This document shows positions 13,758-13,837 of a stretch of 13,837 nt of DNA, in pieces (the stretch's first letter is position 1; each line of letters begins with the position of its first letter). The stretch comes from MGR-bin208 sp043779285. Lineage in GTDB: Bacteria; Bacteroidota; Bacteroidia; Chitinophagales; Chitinophagaceae. A model generated the notes under the pieces. It was not told the origin of the DNA. It made no database searches and saw only the letters and a program-made list of their open reading frames with translations. The stretch lies in the NCBI GenBank assembly GCA_043779285.1, contig JAYWEL010000038.1, positions 1 to 13,837 of the forward strand, given 5' to 3'. The position numbers and the translations under genes were made by a program.

Positions 13758-13837
13758 ATTCCTCCTTAGCTCAGTTGGTTAGAGCATCCCGATGTAAAAT
13801 CGGGAGGGGCGTTGGTTCAAACAACGAAAAAAAGTTG
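13758..13837 (+). pseudogene. tRNA-like unit 2 (closer to consensus, cut by window end)
   Basis: The 5' half (TCCTCCTTAGCTCAGTTGG, then TTAGAGCAT) looks like an ordinary Bacteroidota tRNA, most like tRNA-Asn as I remember it. The anticodon-like arm (13787-13805) is the same unusual 6-bp/7-nt hairpin as in unit 1, and the T-like arm is CGTTG-GTTCAAA-CAACG (13810-13826). It is followed by A7 and GTTG, not by a strand complementary to TCCTCCT. CCTCC (13761-13765) could instead pair with GGAGG (13803-13807). Confidence 0.6.

Larger units (their letters stand above)
13671..13837 (+). repeat. Tandem tRNA-like array, 87-bp period, running off the window
   Basis: Two copies start with ATTCCT at 13671 and 13758. 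Over the 80 comparable positions they differ by six substitutions and a one-base change in an A run. The second copy is cut by the window end, so more copies may follow. Differences cluster in the 5' acceptor-like strand, the D-loop and single T-loop or variable positions. The D-stem and anticodon-arm bases are unchanged. Confidence 0.85.

Noticed and set aside
13758..13768. Anti-Shine-Dalgarno mimic (CCTCCTT)
   Set aside because: The bases are the ordinary 5' acceptor strand of tRNAs of this type, and unit 1 does not keep them (CCTACTT).
13758..13826. Functional tRNA-Tyr or tRNA-Asn gene
   Set aside because: GTA appears in the anticodon-like loop and the 5' half looks like tRNA-Asn, but the loop register is wrong, Tyr tRNAs usually have a long variable arm, and there is no acceptor 3' strand.
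13671..13837. CRISPR array
   Set aside because: The units are near-identical along their full length with no unique spacers, and each folds into several tRNA-like arms.

Overview
The window looks like chromosomal DNA of an AT-rich Bacteroidota bacterium. A Sphingobacteriia/Chitinophagia-type lineage is my best guess, from protein families only. Three things support this: several starts and RNA genes sit just downstream of TAnnTTTG-type -7 boxes, Shine-Dalgarno sequences are largely absent, and the proteins are Bacteroidota-style (LFAQ/LSAQ-ending signal peptides, YaiO-like barrel, LTA-synthase-like sulfatase, PAS hybrid kinase).

Left part (1-880): a broken C-terminal piece of an IS3-type transposase with a candidate IS end, then about 300 bp of AT-rich DNA without a gene. 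This is followed by a tRNA with CAU anticodon on the minus strand, with its own promoter box and a strong intrinsic terminator. A direct 10-mer repeat lies just beyond the tRNA 3' end. The stretch resembles an old integration or insertion scar beside a tRNA.

Middle left (884-3298, plus strand): a secreted outer-membrane beta-barrel protein with a good terminator, then the GTPase HflX closely followed by a small ferredoxin-type Rieske protein.

Main block (3449-13443): two plus-strand genes (a TPR plus YaiO-type outer-membrane barrel protein, and an unknown membrane-anchored protein) converge on five minus-strand genes. In transcription order these are a large cytosolic hybrid histidine kinase with C-terminal HPt, a single-domain response regulator, a membrane-anchored HEAT-repeat protein, a processive-type GT2 glycosyltransferase, and a membrane LTA-synthase/sulfatase-like enzyme. 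Together they read as a synthase-dependent exopolysaccharide system. The GT2 would polymerise and export the chain, the sulfatase-like enzyme could modify it in the periplasm, and the TPR-barrel protein could carry it across the outer membrane. The phosphorelay would control the process, perhaps through the HEAT protein. The joint assignment is inference; the individual domain calls are mostly firm. A long hairpin followed by a T run separates the regulators from the biosynthetic genes.

Right edge (13646-13837): a TAnnTTTG promoter drives a tandem of at least two tRNA-like units with an 87-bp period. D-arm, anticodon-like arm and T-like arm are present, but the 3' acceptor strand is missing. 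The array runs off the window end and is the least explained element here.
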